This document shows, piece by piece, positions 6,135 through 6,473 of a stretch of DNA of 6,473 bases. Position 1 is the stretch's first letter, and each line of letters starts with the position of its first letter. Position numbers and translations under genes: made by a program. The notes under the pieces are model-generated. The model did not search any database, was not told where the DNA came from, and was given only the letters and a program-made list of their open reading frames with translations. This DNA is from an uncultured Taibaiella sp. (GTDB lineage: Bacteria; Bacteroidota; Bacteroidia; Chitinophagales; Chitinophagaceae), in NCBI GenBank assembly GCA_946886975.1, contig CAMPJV010000151.1:1-6473 (forward strand), written 5' to 3'.

Positions 6135-6305
6135 CTAAAAGATCTTACGGATAAGAAAAAGGACTAAGGCGATTATACCAACCACAATAATAATTCCGAC
6201 CCACATCCCGGCCTTAAAAATGTCGCCTATCAGCTCGCAACTGCTCAATCCGAGCAGCAGGACCGACAGCATTGCCAATACAGGATATAACGATTGCTTT
6301 TTCAT
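6135..6305 (-). CDS. Very small lipoprotein with one transmembrane helix
   Basis: This 56-codon ORF begins MKKQSLYPVLAML. Residues 2-22 look like a lipoprotein signal peptide: Lys-Lys, then a hydrophobic stretch, then the lipobox LSSC with the lipidated Cys at 23. The mature part is short: ELIGDIFKAGMW, a strongly hydrophobic helix (about 36-52, rich in Ile, Val and Leu), and the basic end RKIF. The mature peptide of about 34 residues could thus be held by both a lipid and a membrane helix. Similar tiny proteins with a CELIGDIFKAGMW-like core are, from memory, common in Bacteroidota and carry no reliable function; I could not check this. The ATG at 6305 is the only start that gives a proper signal peptide. 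No Shine-Dalgarno is seen. It precedes the YtxH gene by 37 bp, suggesting an envelope- or stress-related pair. Confidence 0.75.
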   Translation of the reverse strand: MKKQSLYPVLAMLSVLLLGLSSCELIGDIFKAGMWVGIIIVVGIIALVLFLIRKIF

Positions 6306-6406
6306 GATCTTACAGTTTAGTTTACCAAGCTCACCTGGCCCTATCTCATGTGTAAATATGTAAAATCATGCCAGACAGTACGCATAGCCGCACCGAAGGA
6401 AGAAAC

Positions 6407-6438
6407 AAAAAAGGAAAAGGCAGAAGCTATTCCTCGCC
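6407..6438 (-). terminator. Probable intrinsic terminator overlapping the stop codon of the right-edge gene
   Basis: On the minus strand GGCG and GAA pair with TTC and TGCC to make a 7-pair stem with one G-U pair and a 2-nt bulge, closed by the 4-nt loop TAGC. A T-rich run, TTTTCCTTTTTT, follows. The stop codon TAG lies in the loop. The stem is modest, but the T-tract is convincing, and it supports a minus-strand gene ending here. Confidence 0.5.
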
Positions 6439-6473
6439 TTCAAATCCCTCGTCCACAGGGATATTCTTAACTA
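6427..6473 (-). CDS. C-terminal end of an unidentified protein (partial)
   Basis: Only the last 14 residues are in the window: VKNIPVDEGFEGEE, then TAG at 6427-6429. The gene continues beyond the right edge. The acidic end reads like a normal C terminus of a cytoplasmic protein, and the apparent terminator directly downstream on the same strand supports the call. Too little is present to name a family. A plus-strand reading of the same bases starting at 6368 also stays open, but its composition is low-complexity and basic, so it is less likely. Confidence 0.5.
   Translation of the reverse strand, partial: VKNIPVDEGFEGEE

Noticed and set aside
6315..6372. Search for a TAnnTTTG promoter upstream of the small lipoprotein gene on the minus strand.
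   Set aside because: Only A/T-rich stretches such as TACATATTTACAC were found, with no match to the -7 consensus at a sensible distance, so no promoter is called.
6368..6473. Plus-strand ORF open to the right edge starting MPDSTHSRTEGRNKK.
   Set aside because: It has a basic, Ser/Lys/Gly-rich composition and no promoter. It is antisense to a more plausible acidic C terminus followed by a terminator.

Overview
The window looks like ordinary chromosomal DNA from a member of the Bacteroidota, probably close to the Chitinophagaceae. Three things support this. Exact TAnnTTTG (-7) promoter elements lie just upstream of three genes. Start codons lack clear Shine-Dalgarno sequences. The protein set (PdeM, long-form PurC, leucine dehydrogenase, YtxH, a very small lipoprotein) fits this phylum. 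Base composition looks even by eye, and I see no transposase, integrase, tRNA, rRNA or CRISPR array. The family assignment is inference.

Layout. (1) 47-304, minus: a short, acidic, low-complexity protein of unknown role. (2) 382-1026, plus: PdeM, a metallophosphoesterase of the ligase-associated DNA-repair group, divergent from gene 1 across a 77-bp spacer. (3) 1144-2214, plus: a leucine-type amino-acid dehydrogenase, which seems to be a single-gene unit with its own -7 element and a strong intrinsic terminator (2238-2272). (4) A 328-bp gene-free interval (2215-2542) holding that terminator, four tandem 11-bp repeats, a long imperfect inverted repeat and a very good Bacteroidota promoter for purC. 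(5) 2543-5731, plus: purC, hutU and ispF, spaced by 43 and 59 bp, perhaps partly cotranscribed. (6) 5741-5773: a hairpin in the convergent gap. (7) 5795-6305, minus: a YtxH-family protein and, upstream of it, a 56-residue lipoprotein/membrane peptide. (8) 6427-6473, minus: the last 14 codons of a gene entering from the right, with a probable terminator overlapping its stop codon.

The metabolic genes serve different pathways: purine synthesis (PurC), histidine degradation (HutU), isoprenoid precursors by the MEP route (IspF) and branched-chain amino-acid deamination (leucine dehydrogenase). They do not form one functional system. No complete new system is visible. The parts most worth a second look are the repeat/inverted-repeat block upstream of the purC promoter, the tiny lipoprotein gene, and the disordered gene divergent from pdeM.
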